Position numbers and translations under genes: made by a program. Of a stretch of DNA of 64,000 nt, positions 1 to 13,500 are shown piece by piece. A model generated the notes under the pieces. The model was not told the DNA's origin and did no database searches. It saw nothing but the letters and a program-made list of their open reading frames with translations. The stretch comes from Spisula solida (taxonomy: Eukaryota; Mollusca; Bivalvia; Venerida; Mactridae). Numbering within the stretch: position 1 is the stretch's first letter; each line of letters begins with the position of its first letter. The stretch covers positions 5,286,001 to 5,350,000 of the forward strand of contig OX365954.1 of the NCBI GenBank assembly GCA_947247005.1, read 5' to 3'.

Positions 1-170
1 CCGAGGTCAAAACTAGGTCACAGGTCAAATCACTTTAATAAGTCATTGGGTCTAAATGTGATAAGCATAAGACAATATGAAAACCTTGTACATGCAATAG
101 AGGCTACCATTAGGGGTGCATGAACGACTAGGACAGGTGAGCGACCTATCGCCCTTTGGGCCCTCTTGTT
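1..170 (+). mobile_element. Right end of a Helentron-like element, family D
   Basis: GGTCA-rich sequence ending in the same terminal module as the full copy at 353-1308: GACTAGGACAGGTGAGCGAC, a GGGCCC-type hairpin and CTCTTGTT. The rest lies off the window edge. Confidence 0.6.
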
Positions 171-352
171 AATGTTTATAGCTACATGTTTACATTAATT
201 GGATATGTAGACATATAAATTTACTTGTGATTCAAATAAGTGATCATTGACCCAGGTTTATGTTTACAATATGATTGACAGTTTCTGTGTAACAGTTATA
301 TATCACATGACTTTGGTTGTATCAAGGTTAGTGTATAGAGTATGTATATTTT

Positions 353-1308
353 TAGCTCACCTGTCACAAAGTGACAGAGTGAGCTTTTGTGATCACTCTT
401 CGTCCGTCGTCCGTCCACAATTTACTTGTGTAGACACTAGTGGTCACAGTTTTAGCCTAATCATTATGAAACTTGGTCACAATGATCATCTCAACAAAAT
501 CTAGGTCAAGTACGATATTGGGTCATCCGGTGTCGAAAACTAGGTCACAAGGTCAAATCATAGAAAAACCTGGTGTAGTCACCAGAGGTCACAATTTTGG
601 CCTAATCTATATGAAACTTGGTCACAATGATCATCTCAACAAAATCTAGGTTAAGTTCGATATTGGGTCATCCAAGGTCAAAAACTAGGTCACAAGGTCA
701 AATCATAGAAAAATATTGTGTAGTCACTAGAGGTCACAATTTTGGCCTAATCTTTATGAAACTTGGTCACAATGATCATCTCAACTAAGTCTAGATCAAG
801 TTCTATATTGGGTCTTCCGGGGTCAAAAACTAGGTCACAAGGTCAAATCAAAGAAAAACCTAGTGTAGTCTGTAGAGGTCACAATTTTAGCTTAATATTT
901 ATGAAACTTGGTCACAATGATCATATCAACAAAAGCTAGGTCAAGTTCAATATCAGGTCATCCGAGGTTAAAAACTAGGTCACAAGTTCAAATCATAGAA
1001 AAACCTTGTGTAGTCACTAGAGGTCACAATTTTGGCATAATCTTTATGAAACTTAGTCATAATGATCATCTCAACAAAATCTAGGTCAAGTTCGATTTTG
1101 GGTCATCGAGGGTCAAAAACTAGGTCATTAGGTCAAATCATAGACAAAACTTGGCTTAAACTTCAATATGTCATTGGGTCTAAATGTGATGTAAATTATA
1201 AAGCATCAGACAATATGAAAACCTTGTACATGCAATAGAGGCTACCATTAGGGTTGCATGAACTACTAGGACAGGTGAGCGATCTATGGCCCTTTGGGCC
1301 CTCTTGTT
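353..1308 (+). mobile_element. Helentron-like non-autonomous element, family D (full copy)
   Basis: Starts TAGCTCACCTGTC, whose reverse complement (GACAGGTGAGC) recurs near the right end, followed by a short GGCCC/GGGCC hairpin and CTCTTGTT. The interior is about five tandem units of roughly 146 bp, each with several AGGTCA-type hexamers, after a CCGTCGTCCGTCC stretch. No ORF of note. Calling it Helentron-like rests on the inverted subterminal repeat, 3' hairpin, internal minisatellite and T/T insertion site seen for the sister copy at 2629-3700. Confidence 0.6.
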
Positions 1309-1563
1309 ATACTAAACTAGTGTAGTACAACGTTCATATGACGTCACTTAGTCTTCTTATGATGACTTATGCTGTAAGTGACATTATTTTTGGCATTGTT
1401 TATATAGCAGAGTAATTTTTCCTACAGAAAGGTGCCGTTTTTCGTTTTATTTGTCATATGACATAAACAAGGCTCGCTTAATAAAATTTCCAAAACTTGT
1501 TTAATTTAAGTTTATATGAATTGGCAACTTATGATAGATCCTCTATATATGATATACTTACAG

Positions 1564-4500
1564 GGTTATGAACCATTATTACCAGATGGTCCGTTATGTT
1601 ATGGTGATACACAAATGATTCAGCCTACAAGATACCACTATATGCATTATCCTAGGTAAGTTTTACATGTATATAAGAATGTAGAGACTTATGTAAAAAG
1701 TATATTTATACTGCCCGGAATATTTTTCTGGGGAGTAAATAGTTGCCTCTTTGTTATCTATTACCGGTCACTCCTGTTTGGAGGGCCAGCGTGATCTTTC
1801 TGAGCAGTTTTATTATCCAACATGATCATGTACCCTTTGATACCGGGTACTAAGGTCAGGGGTGTCAGTATTCCTGATAAATCCGGAATTCCGGATTTAT
1901 CTATCCTGAAAGTGCTATGATTTCTGATCGAAATAAAAGTTATTTGATGAAAATACCTAAAGAAATGACAAAGTTATAGTCAATTTAATTTGCACTTTAG
2001 GATATTATTCAATACAAACTGAGTTAAATGTGAAAACAATGTGGTTGAAGGCCTTTTGTTCGGCAAAAATGGTCGTCCGCATATGATTTTCCTGATTTTT
2101 AATTTGGCTCTGTTGACACCCCTGTAAGGTAGATGCACTGGTGCAGGCAGCCGGTTACCATTATTAATCAAGTCACTAAGTTGATGCCTTCCTGGATTTG
2201 AAGTTAAGGTCACCTTACTAAATGCTGATAGATAACTGGCCCCGATCTCCTGAAGCATCTCAAGTAGAAATCTCATCTCAAATTGAGATTTTGCTCAAAT
2301 TAGAGTCAGAATTTCAGATACTGTAAACCAATTTACTTTTGCGAATACCAACTTTAGCGTTTTGCTGATGGTCGGCATATTCACAATGACCAGGGTGTCA
2401 ATTTTCCTGATTATTCCAGAATTCTGGGTTTAATATACCTGATAGAACGTCTTCTGACCAAAATAAAAGATTTTTGATGAAAATATCTCAAGAAATGGCA
2501 AAGTTAAAGGAAATTTAATCTGCTCTGAAGAATTTTGTTTAATACAAATGAGTAAATATGGAAACACTATGGTTGAAGGCCTCTTGTTTGGCAAAAATTG
2601 TTAGGCTGTTTATGATTTTCCTGATTTTTAGCTCATCTGCCACAAAGTGGCAAAGTTAGCTTTTGTGATTGTTTTTTGTCCGTCGTCCGTCCGTCTGTTA
2701 GACAATTCACCGTTATCACACTAGCACTTTCAATTTTGCTTTGATTTTCACCAAACATGGTCAGTAGTTGTATCTCAATGAAATCTAGGTCAAGTTCGAA
2801 GTTGGGTCATTTGGGGTCAAAAACTAGGTCAAATAATAGCAAAACCTTGTTAACACTCTGGAGGTCACATTTTTGCTTTAATCTTCATGAAGTTTAGTCT
2901 AAATGTTTATCTTGGTGACCTTAAGGTCAAGTTCGAAGTTGGTTCATGTGGGGTTAAAAACTAGGTCAAAAGGTCAAATAATAGCAAAACCTTGTTAGCA
3001 CTCTGGAGGTCACATTCTTGCTTTGATCTTTACCAAGCTTGGTCAGTAGTTGTATCTCAATGAAATCTAGGTCATGTTTGAGTGGGGTCATGTGATGTCA
3101 AAAACTAGGTCAAAAGGTCAAATAATAGGAAAACCTTGTTAACACTCTGGTGGCCACATTTTTGTTTTAATCTTCATGAAGTTTGGTCAAAATGTTTATC
3201 TTGGTGACCTTAAGGTCAAGTTCGAAGTTGGTTCATGTTGGGTTAAAAACTAGGTCAAATTTCAAATAATAGGAAAACCTTGTTAACACTTTGGAGGCCA
3301 CATTTTTGCTTTGATCTTGGTCAGTAGTTGTATCTTAATAAAATCTAGGCCAAGTTCGAAGTTGGGTCATGTGGGGTCAAAAACTAGGTCAAAATGTCAA
3401 TTAATAGAAAAACCTTATTAACACTCTTAAGGCCATATTCTTGCTTTTATCTTGATCAACTTTGGTCAAAATGTGTATCTTGATGACCTTAAGGTCACGT
3501 TTGAAGTTGGGTCATATGGGTAAAAAACTTGGTCAATATGTCAAATAATAGCAAAACCTTATTAACACTCTGGAGGTCTCAGTTTTGCTTGAACCTTCAT
3601 CAAGTTTAGTCAATATGTTTATCTTGATGACCTTAAGGCCAAGTTCAAAGTTTGGCCATGTTTAGCAGGTGAGCGCCCCAGGATCTATGATCCTCTTGTT
3701 TAATTTGGCCCTGTTGACACCCCTGAACTACAAACTTTCGCATTTATAAGTTTCCTGCATTGTCCATATTAATGTTTTTAGCACTTTTGCGGCAACCAAG
3801 TTTCGTGAAATTCTACCACTCATGAACTCTGCGAAACTAAATCGTGCGAAAATATTTCTAGGTTTACAGTAAGTTTAAAGTTCAAACTCTCTGAATTGTA
3901 TTGAATAAACTATGAATAAGGTGTTCTGTTCTGTGATGCAAATTTTGAGTCCAATCTCCCATGGAAATTATCTAAAGACAAATTGAGATGAGATTTAGCT
4001 CAGATTGAGATGACTTGGTAGATCAGGGCCTTAACAGCATGTCTGCAGCAGCCTTTTGGTGTTGATAATATTTTAAAGTAAACCTATGTCAATAAACAAT
4101 ACAAGGAGGCATCAATAAATAACATATTTATTCATATTCTAAATGTTGAACAAACTCGTTATTAAAAAGTGAGAAATTATGAAAAATGTAAGTTTATTAA
4201 AAAGTGAGAAATTATGAAAAATGTTAGTGTGATTAAGTGAAAATGCTCAGAAACTTATTGATTCCTTTATAAATGAGAACTCTGTCGTTGATAACCATGC
4301 TCGACTATTTTCAACTAAAACATGTGAATAAATGGCTACATCTGTTTACCTTACCTCCCTACTGTCGGGTAGAAACCATACACTTTCAGAGTTCAACTGT
4401 TGAGTAATTGTACAATTTGTACATTCTGTATGGAATTGGTGGTGGTATTTAAATTATATAATATACCTGTCACCATTCTGATAATTCCTGGTGGTGGTAT

Positions 4501-7500
4501 GAACACCTGTCCAGAGCAGCCCCTTGTATAGCAACAACCTCTCTATAACAACACATTCAAAATTTCCCTAATCTGAATTTTACTGTAAATTTAACTTATA
4601 GAGAGCAACAATGTCAATACAACAACCAGTATTTCCTGTTCCTAAAGAGGTTGTACTGTACTTGAAAAAAGCACACTATTTCTGTTTGGAAGTAAGCAGT
4701 TTGTTTACGCATTTCTCTCCACAGTTGACTATATCGTGATGAAGGTCATTCGAAGTATGAAGTACATCACAATATGGTCACCTGTGTTTCTTACAGAAGA
4801 AAACTTTCCTGGAATTTCTAACTTGCATTTACTGGATTCTTCCACTGTTTTATTTCGGATCTCTGATGTACTTGTTGGTCTCCAGAAAATGGTTTTGATA
4901 AATGTATGGGCTTAAGTGGAATGAGACTGATTGCAATTCATTATAATAACTGCCTGAAATCCTGTTCTATTTCTGGGGAATTTGCTTTGTGGACCATATT
5001 GAAAATTGGTTTCTACCAAATATGTTATCCACATAAAATACAGCACAGACAGCATCATTCACTAAACTCAGGAAATGTTATAAGAACATTTTGCTGTATG
5101 ATCATTTACTTTAAGGTAAGAACACAACTGTTAAACTTTAAATAGATTTTATTGACATTCTACAAACAACATGATTCCTAGTAGTAAATGTAACATACTG
5201 CTACAAGGATTGTATCTTCTTAGAATTGTAACACACAGTCAACACAGTAACATATCTCTATCTGTAACAAAATCTCATCTGTATTGACAATCTGATCCTA
5301 GTTGTATCACATTGTTTGAATGGTAACCAGCTACCACCAGTACACACACCACTGTTTGAGTGGTAACCAGCTACAACCAGTACACACACCACTGTTTGAA
5401 TGGTAACCAGCTACCACCAGTACACACACCACTGTTTGAGTGGTAACCAGCTACAACCAGTACACACACCACTGTCTGAATGGTAACCAGCTACCACCAG
5501 TACACACACCACTGTTTGAGTGGTAACCAGCTACCACCAGTACACACACCACTATTTGAATGGTAACCAGCTACCACCGGTACACACACCACTATTTGAA
5601 TGGTAACAAGCTGCCACCAGTACACACACCACTGTTTGAATGGTAACAAGCTACCACCAGTACACACACCACTATTTGAATGGTAACAAGCTACCACCAG
5701 TACACACACCACTGTTTGAATGGTAACAAGCTACCACCAGTACACACACCACTGTTTGAATGGTACCAGCTACCACCAGTACACACACCACTGTTTGAAT
5801 GATAACCAGCTACCGCCGGTACACACACCACTGTCTGAATGGTAACCAGCTACCACCAGTACACACACCACTATTTGAATGGTAACAAGCTACCACCAGT
5901 ACACACACCACTGTTTGAATGGTAACCAGCTACCGCCCGTACACACACCACTGTCTGACAGGTAACCAGCTACCACCGGTACACACACCACTGTCTGAAT
6001 GGTAACCAGCTATCACCGGTACACACACCACTGTATGAATGGTAACCAGCTACCACCGGTACACACACCACTGTCTGAATGGTAACCAGCTACCACCAGT
6101 ACACACACCACTGTATGAATGGTAACCAGCTACCCCCAGTACACACACCACTGTATGACTGGTAACCAGCTACCCCCAGTACACACACCACTGTCTGACA
6201 GGTAACCAGCTACCACCAGTACACACACCACTGTCTGAATGGTAACCAGCTACCGCCGGTACACACACCACTATTTGAATGGTAACAAGCTACCACCAGT
6301 ACACACACCACTATTTGAATGGTAACAAGCTACCACCAGTACACACACCACTGTCTGAATGGTAACCAGCTACCTACAGTACACACACCACTGTTTGAAT
6401 GGTACCAGCTACCACCAGTACACACACCACTGTTTGAATGATAACCAGCTACCGCCGGTACACACACCACTGTCTGAATGGTAACCAGCTACCACCAGTA
6501 CACACACCACTGTTTGAATGATAACCAGCTACCGCCGGTACACACACCACTGTCTGAATGGTAACCAGCTACCACCAGTACACACACCACTATTTGAATG
6601 GTAACAAGCTACCACCAGTACACACACCACTGTTTGAATGGTAACCAGCTACCGCCCGTACACACACCACTGTCTGACAGGTAACCAGCTACCACCGGTA
6701 CACACACCACTGTCTGAATGGTAACCAGCTACCACCAGTACACACACCACTGTTTGAATGATAACCAGCTACCGCCGGTACACACACCACTGTCTGAATG
6801 GTAACCAGCTACCACCAGTACACACACCACTATTTGAATGGTAACAAGCTACCACCAGTACACACACCACTGTTTGAATGGTAACCAGCTACCGCCCGTA
6901 CACACACCACTGTCTGACAGGTAACCAGCTACCACCGGTACACACACCACTGTCTGAATGGTAACCAGCTATCACCGGTACACACACCACTGTATGAATG
7001 GTAACCAGCTACCACCGGTACACACACCACTGTCTGAATGGTAACCAGCTACCACCAGTACACACACCACTGTATGAATGGTAACCAGCTACCCCCAGTA
7101 CACACACCACTGTATGACTGGTAACCAGCTACCCCCAGTACACACACCACTGTCTGACAGGTAACCAGCTACCACCAGTACACACACCACTGTCTGAATG
7201 GTAACCAGCTACCGCCGGTACACACACCACTATTTGAATGGTAACAAGCTACCACCAGTACACACACCACTATTTGAATGGTAACAAGCTACCACCAGTA
7301 CACACACCACTGTCTGAATGGTAACCAGCTACCTACAGTACACACACCACTGTTTGAATGGTACCAGCTACCACCAGTACACACACCACTGTTTGAATAA
7401 TAACCAGCTACCGCCGGTACACACACCACTGTCTGAATGGTAACCAGCTACCACCAGTACACACACCACTATTTGAATGGTAACAAGCTACCACCAGTAC

Positions 7501-10500
7501 ACACACCACTGTTTGAATGGTAACCAGCTACCGCCCGTACACACACCACTGTCTGACAGGTAACCAGCTACCACCGGTACACACACCACTGTCTGAATGG
7601 TAACCAGCTATCACCGGTACACACACCACTGTATGAATGGTAACCAGCTACCACCGGTACACACACCACTGTCTGAATGGTAACCAGCTACCACCAGTAC
7701 ACACACCACTGTATGAATGGTAACCAGCTACCCCCAGTACACACACCACTGTATGACTGGTAACCAGCTACCCCCAGTACACACACCACTGTCTGACAGG
7801 TAACCAGCTACCCCCAGTACACACACCACTGTCTGAATGGTAACCAGCTACCGCCGGTACACACACCACTGTCTGACAGGTAACCAGCTATCCCCAGTAC
7901 ACACACCACTGTATGAATGGTAACCAGCTACCACCAGTACACACACCACTGTCTGAATTGTAACCAGCTACCACCAGTACACACACCACTGTATGACTGG
8001 TAACCAGCTACCACCAGTACACACACCACTGTATGAATGGTAACCAGCTACCACCGGTACACACACCACTGTCTGAATGGTAACCAGCTACCACCAGTAC
8101 ACACACCACTGTATGAATGGTAACCAGCTACCCCCAGTACACACACCACTGTATGACTGGTAACCAGCTACCCCCAGTACACACACCACTGTCTGACAGG
8201 TAACCAGCTACCCCCAGTACACACACCACTGTCTGAATGGTAACCAGCTACCGCCGGTACACACACCACTGTCTGACAGGTAACCAGCTATCCCCAGTAC
8301 ACACACCACTGTATGAATGGTAACCAGCTACCACCAGTACACACACCACTGTCTGAATTGTAACCAGCTACCACCAGTACACACACCACTGTATGACTGG
8401 TAACCAGCTACCACCAGTACACACACCACTGTATGAATGGTAACCAGCTACCACCGGTACACACACCACTGTCTGACAGGTAACCAGCTACCGCCGGTAC
8501 ACACACCACTGTCTGAATGGTAACCAGCTACCCCCAGTACACACACCACTGTCTGACAGGTAACCAGCTACCACCAGTACACACACCACAGTCTGAATGG
8601 TAACCAGCTACCACCAGTACACACATCACTGTCTGAATGGTAACCAGCTACCACCAGTACACACACCACTGTCTGAATGGTAACCTGCTACCACCAGTAC
8701 ACACACCACTGTCTGAATGGTAACCAGCTACCACCAGTACACACACCACTGTCTGAATGGTAACCAGCTACCACCAGTACACACACTACTGTCTGAATGG
8801 TAACCAGCTACCACCAGTACACACACCACTGTCTGAATGGTAACCAGCTACCACCAGTACACACACCACTGTCTGAATGGTAACCAGCTGCCCCCAGTAC
8901 ACACACCACTGTCTGACAGGTAACCAGCTACCACCAGTACACACACCACTGTATGAATGGTAACCAGCTACCACCGGTACACACACCACTGTCTGACAGG
9001 TAACCAGCTACCGCCGGTACACACACCACTGTCTGAATGGTAACCAGCTACCCCCAGTACACACACCACTGTCTGACAGGTAACCAGCTACCACCAGTAC
9101 ACACACCACAGTCTGAATGGTAACCAGCTACCACCAGTACACACATCACTGTCTGAATGGTAACCAGCTACCACCAGTACACACACCACTGTCTGAATGG
9201 TAACCTGCTACCACCAGTACACACACCACTGTCTGAATGGTAACCAGCTACCACCAGTACACACACCACTGTCTGAATGGTAACCAGCTACCACCAGTAC
9301 ACACACTACTGTCTGAATGGTAACCAGCTACCACCAGTACACACACCACTGTCTGAATGGTAACCAGCTACCACCAGTACACACACCACTGTCTGAATGG
9401 TAACCTGCTACCCCCAGTACACACACCACTGTCTGACAGGTAACCAGCTACCACCAGTACACACACCACTGTCTGACAGGTAACCAGCTACCACCAGTAC
9501 ACACACCACTGTCTGAATGGTAACCAGCTACCACCAGTACACACACCACTGTCTGAATGGTAACCTGCTACCCCCAGTACACACACCACTGTCTGACAGG
9601 TAACCAGCTACCCCCAGTACACACACCACTGTCTGAATGGTAACCAGCTACCACTGGTACACACACCACTGTCTGACAGGTAACCAGCTATCCCCAGTAC
9701 ACACACCACTGTATGAATGGTAACCAGCTACCACCAGTACACACACCACTGTCTGAATTGTAACCAGCTACCCCCAGTACACACACCACTGTCTGAATGG
9801 TAACCAGCTACCACCAGTACACACACCACTGTCTGAATTGTAACCAGCTACCCCCAGTACACACACCACTGTCTGATTGGTAACCAGCTACCATCAGTAC
9901 ACACACCACTGTCTGAATGGTAACCAGCTACCACCAGTACACACACCACTGTATGACTGGTAACCAGCTACCACCAGTACACACACCACTGTATGAATGG
10001 TAACCAGCTACCACCGGTACACACACCACTGTCTGACAGGTAACCAGCTACCGCCGGTACACACACCACTGTCTGAATGGTAACCAGCTACCCCCAGTAC
10101 ACACACCACTGTCTGACAGGTAACCAGCTACCACCAGTACACACACCACTGTATGAATGGTAACCATCTACCCCCAGTACACACACCACTGTCTGACAGG
10201 TAACCAGCTACCACCAGTACACACACCACTGTATGAATGGTAACCAGCTTCCTACAGTACACACACCACTGTCTGAATGGTAACCAGCTACCACCAGTAC
10301 ACACACCACTGTCTGAATGGTAACCAGCTACCACCAGTACACACACCACTGTCTTAATGGTAACCTGCTACCCCCAGTACACACACCACTGTCTGACAGG
10401 TAACCAGCTACCACCAGTACACACACCACTGTATGAATGGTAACCAGCTACCACCGGTACACACACCACTGTCTGACAGGTAACCAGCTACCGCCGGTAC

Positions 10501-13500
10501 ACACACCACTGTCTGAATGGTAACCAGCTACCCCCAGTACACACACCACTGTATGACAGGTAACCAGCTACCACCAGTACACACACCAGAGTCTGAATGG
10601 TAACCAGCTACCACCAGTACACACATCACTGTCTGAATGGTAACCAGCTACCACCAGTACACACACCACTGTCTGAATGGTAACCTGCTACCACCAGTAC
10701 ACACACCACTGTCTGAATGGTAACCAGCTACCACCAGTACACACACCACTGTCTGAATGGTAACCAGCTACCACCAGTACACACACTACTGTCTGAATGG
10801 TAACCAGCTACCACCAGTACACACACCACTGTCTGAATGGTAACCAGCTACCACCAGTACACACACCACTGTCTGAATGGTAACCTGCTACCCCCAGTAC
10901 ACACACCACTGTCTGACAGGTAACCAGCTACCACCAGTACACACACCACTGTCTGACAGGTAACCAGCTACCACCAGTACACACACCACTGTCTGAATGG
11001 TAACCAGCTACCACCAGTACACACACCACTGTCTGAATGGTAACCTGCTACCCCCAGTACACACACCACTGTCTGACAGGTAACCAGCTACCCCCAGTAC
11101 ACACACCACTGTCTGAATGGTAACCAGCTACCACCGGTACACACACCACTGTCTGACAGGTAACCAGCTATCCCCAGTACACACACCACTGTATGAATGG
11201 TAACCAGCTACCACCAGTACACACACCACTGTCTGAATTGTAACCAGCTACCCCCAGTACACACACCACTGTCTGAATGGTAACCAGCTACCACCAGTAC
11301 ACACACCACTGTCTGAATTGTAACCAGCTACCCCCAGTACACACACCACTGTCTGATTGGTAACCAGCTACCACCAGTACACACACCACTGTCTGAATGG
11401 TAACCAGCTACCACCAGTACACACACCACTGTATGACTGGTAACCAGCTACCACCAGTACACACACCACTGTATGAATGGTAACCAGCTACCACCGGTAC
11501 ACACACCACTGTCTGACAGGTAACCAGCTACCGCCGGTACACACACCACTGTCTGAATGGTAACCAGCTACCCCCAGTACACACACCACTGTCTGACAGG
11601 TAACCAGCTACCACCAGTACACACACCACTGTATGAATGGTAACCATCTACCCCCAGTACACACACCACTGTCTGACAGGTAACCAGCTACCACCAGTAC
11701 ACACACCACTGTATGAATGGTAACCAGCTTCCTACAGTACACACACCACTGTTTGAATGGTAACCAGCTACCACCAGTACACACACCACTGTTTGAATGA
11801 TAACCAGCTAGTGCCGGTACACACACTACTGTCTGAATGGTAACCAGCTACCACCAGTACACACACCACTATTTGAATGGTAACAAGCTACCACCAGTAC
11901 ACACACCACTGTATGAATGGTAACTAGCTACCGCCCGTACACACGCCACTGTCTGACAGGTAACCAGCTACCGCCAGTACACACACCACTGTCTGAATGG
12001 TAACCAGCTACCACCAGTACACACACCACTGTCTGAATGGTAACTAGCCACCACCAGTACACACACCACTGTTTGAATAGTAACCAGCTACCGCCGGTAC
12101 ACACACCACTGTCTGACAGGTAACCAGCTACCACCGGTACACACACCACTGTCTGAATGGTAACCAGCTACCACCAGTACACACACCACTGTCTGAATGG
12201 TAACCAGCTACCACCAGTACACACACCACTGTCTGAATGGTAACCAGCTACCACCAGTACACACACCACTGTCTGAATGGTAACCAGCTACCACCAGTAC
12301 ACACACCACTGTCTGAATGGTAACCAGCTACCACCAGTACACACACCACTGTCTGAATGGTAACCAGCTACCACCAGTACACACACCACTGTCTGAATGG
12401 TAACCAGCTACCACCAGTACACACACCACTGTCTGAATGGTAACCTGCTACCACCAGTACACACACCACTGTCTGAATGGTAACCAGCTACCACCAGTAC
12501 ACACACTACTGTCTGAATGGTAACCAGCTACCACCAGTACACACACCACTGTCTGAATGGTAACCAGCTACCACCAGTACACACACCACTGTCTGAATGG
12601 TAACCTGCTACCCCCAGTACACACACCACTGTCTGACAGGTAACCAGCTACCACTAGTACACACACCACTGTCTGACAGGTAACCAGCTACCACCAGTAC
12701 ACACACCACTGTCTGACTGGTAACCAGCTACCCCCAGTACACACACCACTGTCTGACAGGTAACCAGCTACCCCCAGTAGATTACACCCATTGTCTGAAC
12801 AGGTAGAGCGAATATAGCATGATAGTTAAGCTTTGAAATTATAGTTGTTTGAACAGTATAAGACTTTATAATTGGTTTTACACCGTTATAGTGGACTTGA
12901 CTGCTGAGTCACTCACTCGGGATTCTTACCCTGACTTGACTATACATACATTCTTTTTCTATTGTTTTCAGTACATTATTTGGTGGCCAGAGTTTGGAAA
13001 TGATATCACCAGTAACAAATGTAAGTATAAGACAATAATAAAGCACAGTTTTATACAGTGAATATCTCATCAGGCCAAAACAAATTAATTATGTCGTTCT
13101 TAGAAAGTAACAGTGACAAAAATTTGAGTCGGTCAGTAGGAAATGTTTTTATTTTTTCGGACCAGAGCAGGCAATCGTGGAAACCGTTGAAGAATCATCA
13201 GTGGCGATACATGAGAATAATACATCTGTAAAAATGGATATTGGAACCACTAAATGCCATGATGATAGTTTTCGTACTGTTTGGAAAATGGTTGATGCCT
13301 CAAGGGTCGGTGGGGTTACTAGAACGACATAATTCATTTGTTTTGGCCTTATTGCAATCTTACTCCCAATCCTTGACATACCTCTATATTATCCTGTATG
13401 TACAACTGGCTCTAAAAAAAAATGTGTCAAACTCACATAATTCAGTCAAATTTTTCGTTAAGTTCAAGATTTTTCCCTTGTTTCAGTAAAATGCTAGGGC

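Larger units (their letters stand above)
2321..3869. mobile_element. CTGTAAACC-family MITE (B) with TA target, carrying inner insertions
   Basis: Terminal inverted repeats CTGTAAACC and GGTTTACAG flanked by TA on each side (2319-2320, 3870-3871), as for Tc1/mariner-type MITEs. Element C2 (2391-3725) lies inside it. Confidence 0.6.
2238..4030. mobile_element. GGCCC-family MITE (A) split by nested insertions
   Basis: Left end GGCCCCGATCTCCTGAAGCA at 2238 and a degenerate matching right end (TAGATCAGGGCC) at 4019-4030. Its middle is replaced by element B (2321-3869). Uninterrupted relatives at 16048-16284, 39571-39821 and 43162-43392 are about 230-250 bp long. Confidence 0.6.

Noticed and set aside
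247..504. 85-codon open frame at the left edge
   Set aside because: Runs into a family D mobile element; not the missing TUBGCP6 N terminus.
5308..12780. CRISPR-like array or repetitive secreted protein on the minus strand
   Set aside because: Units are contiguous 40-bp repeats without unique spacers, and the open frames are a product of 3 x 40-bp periodicity with no start context or conserved length.
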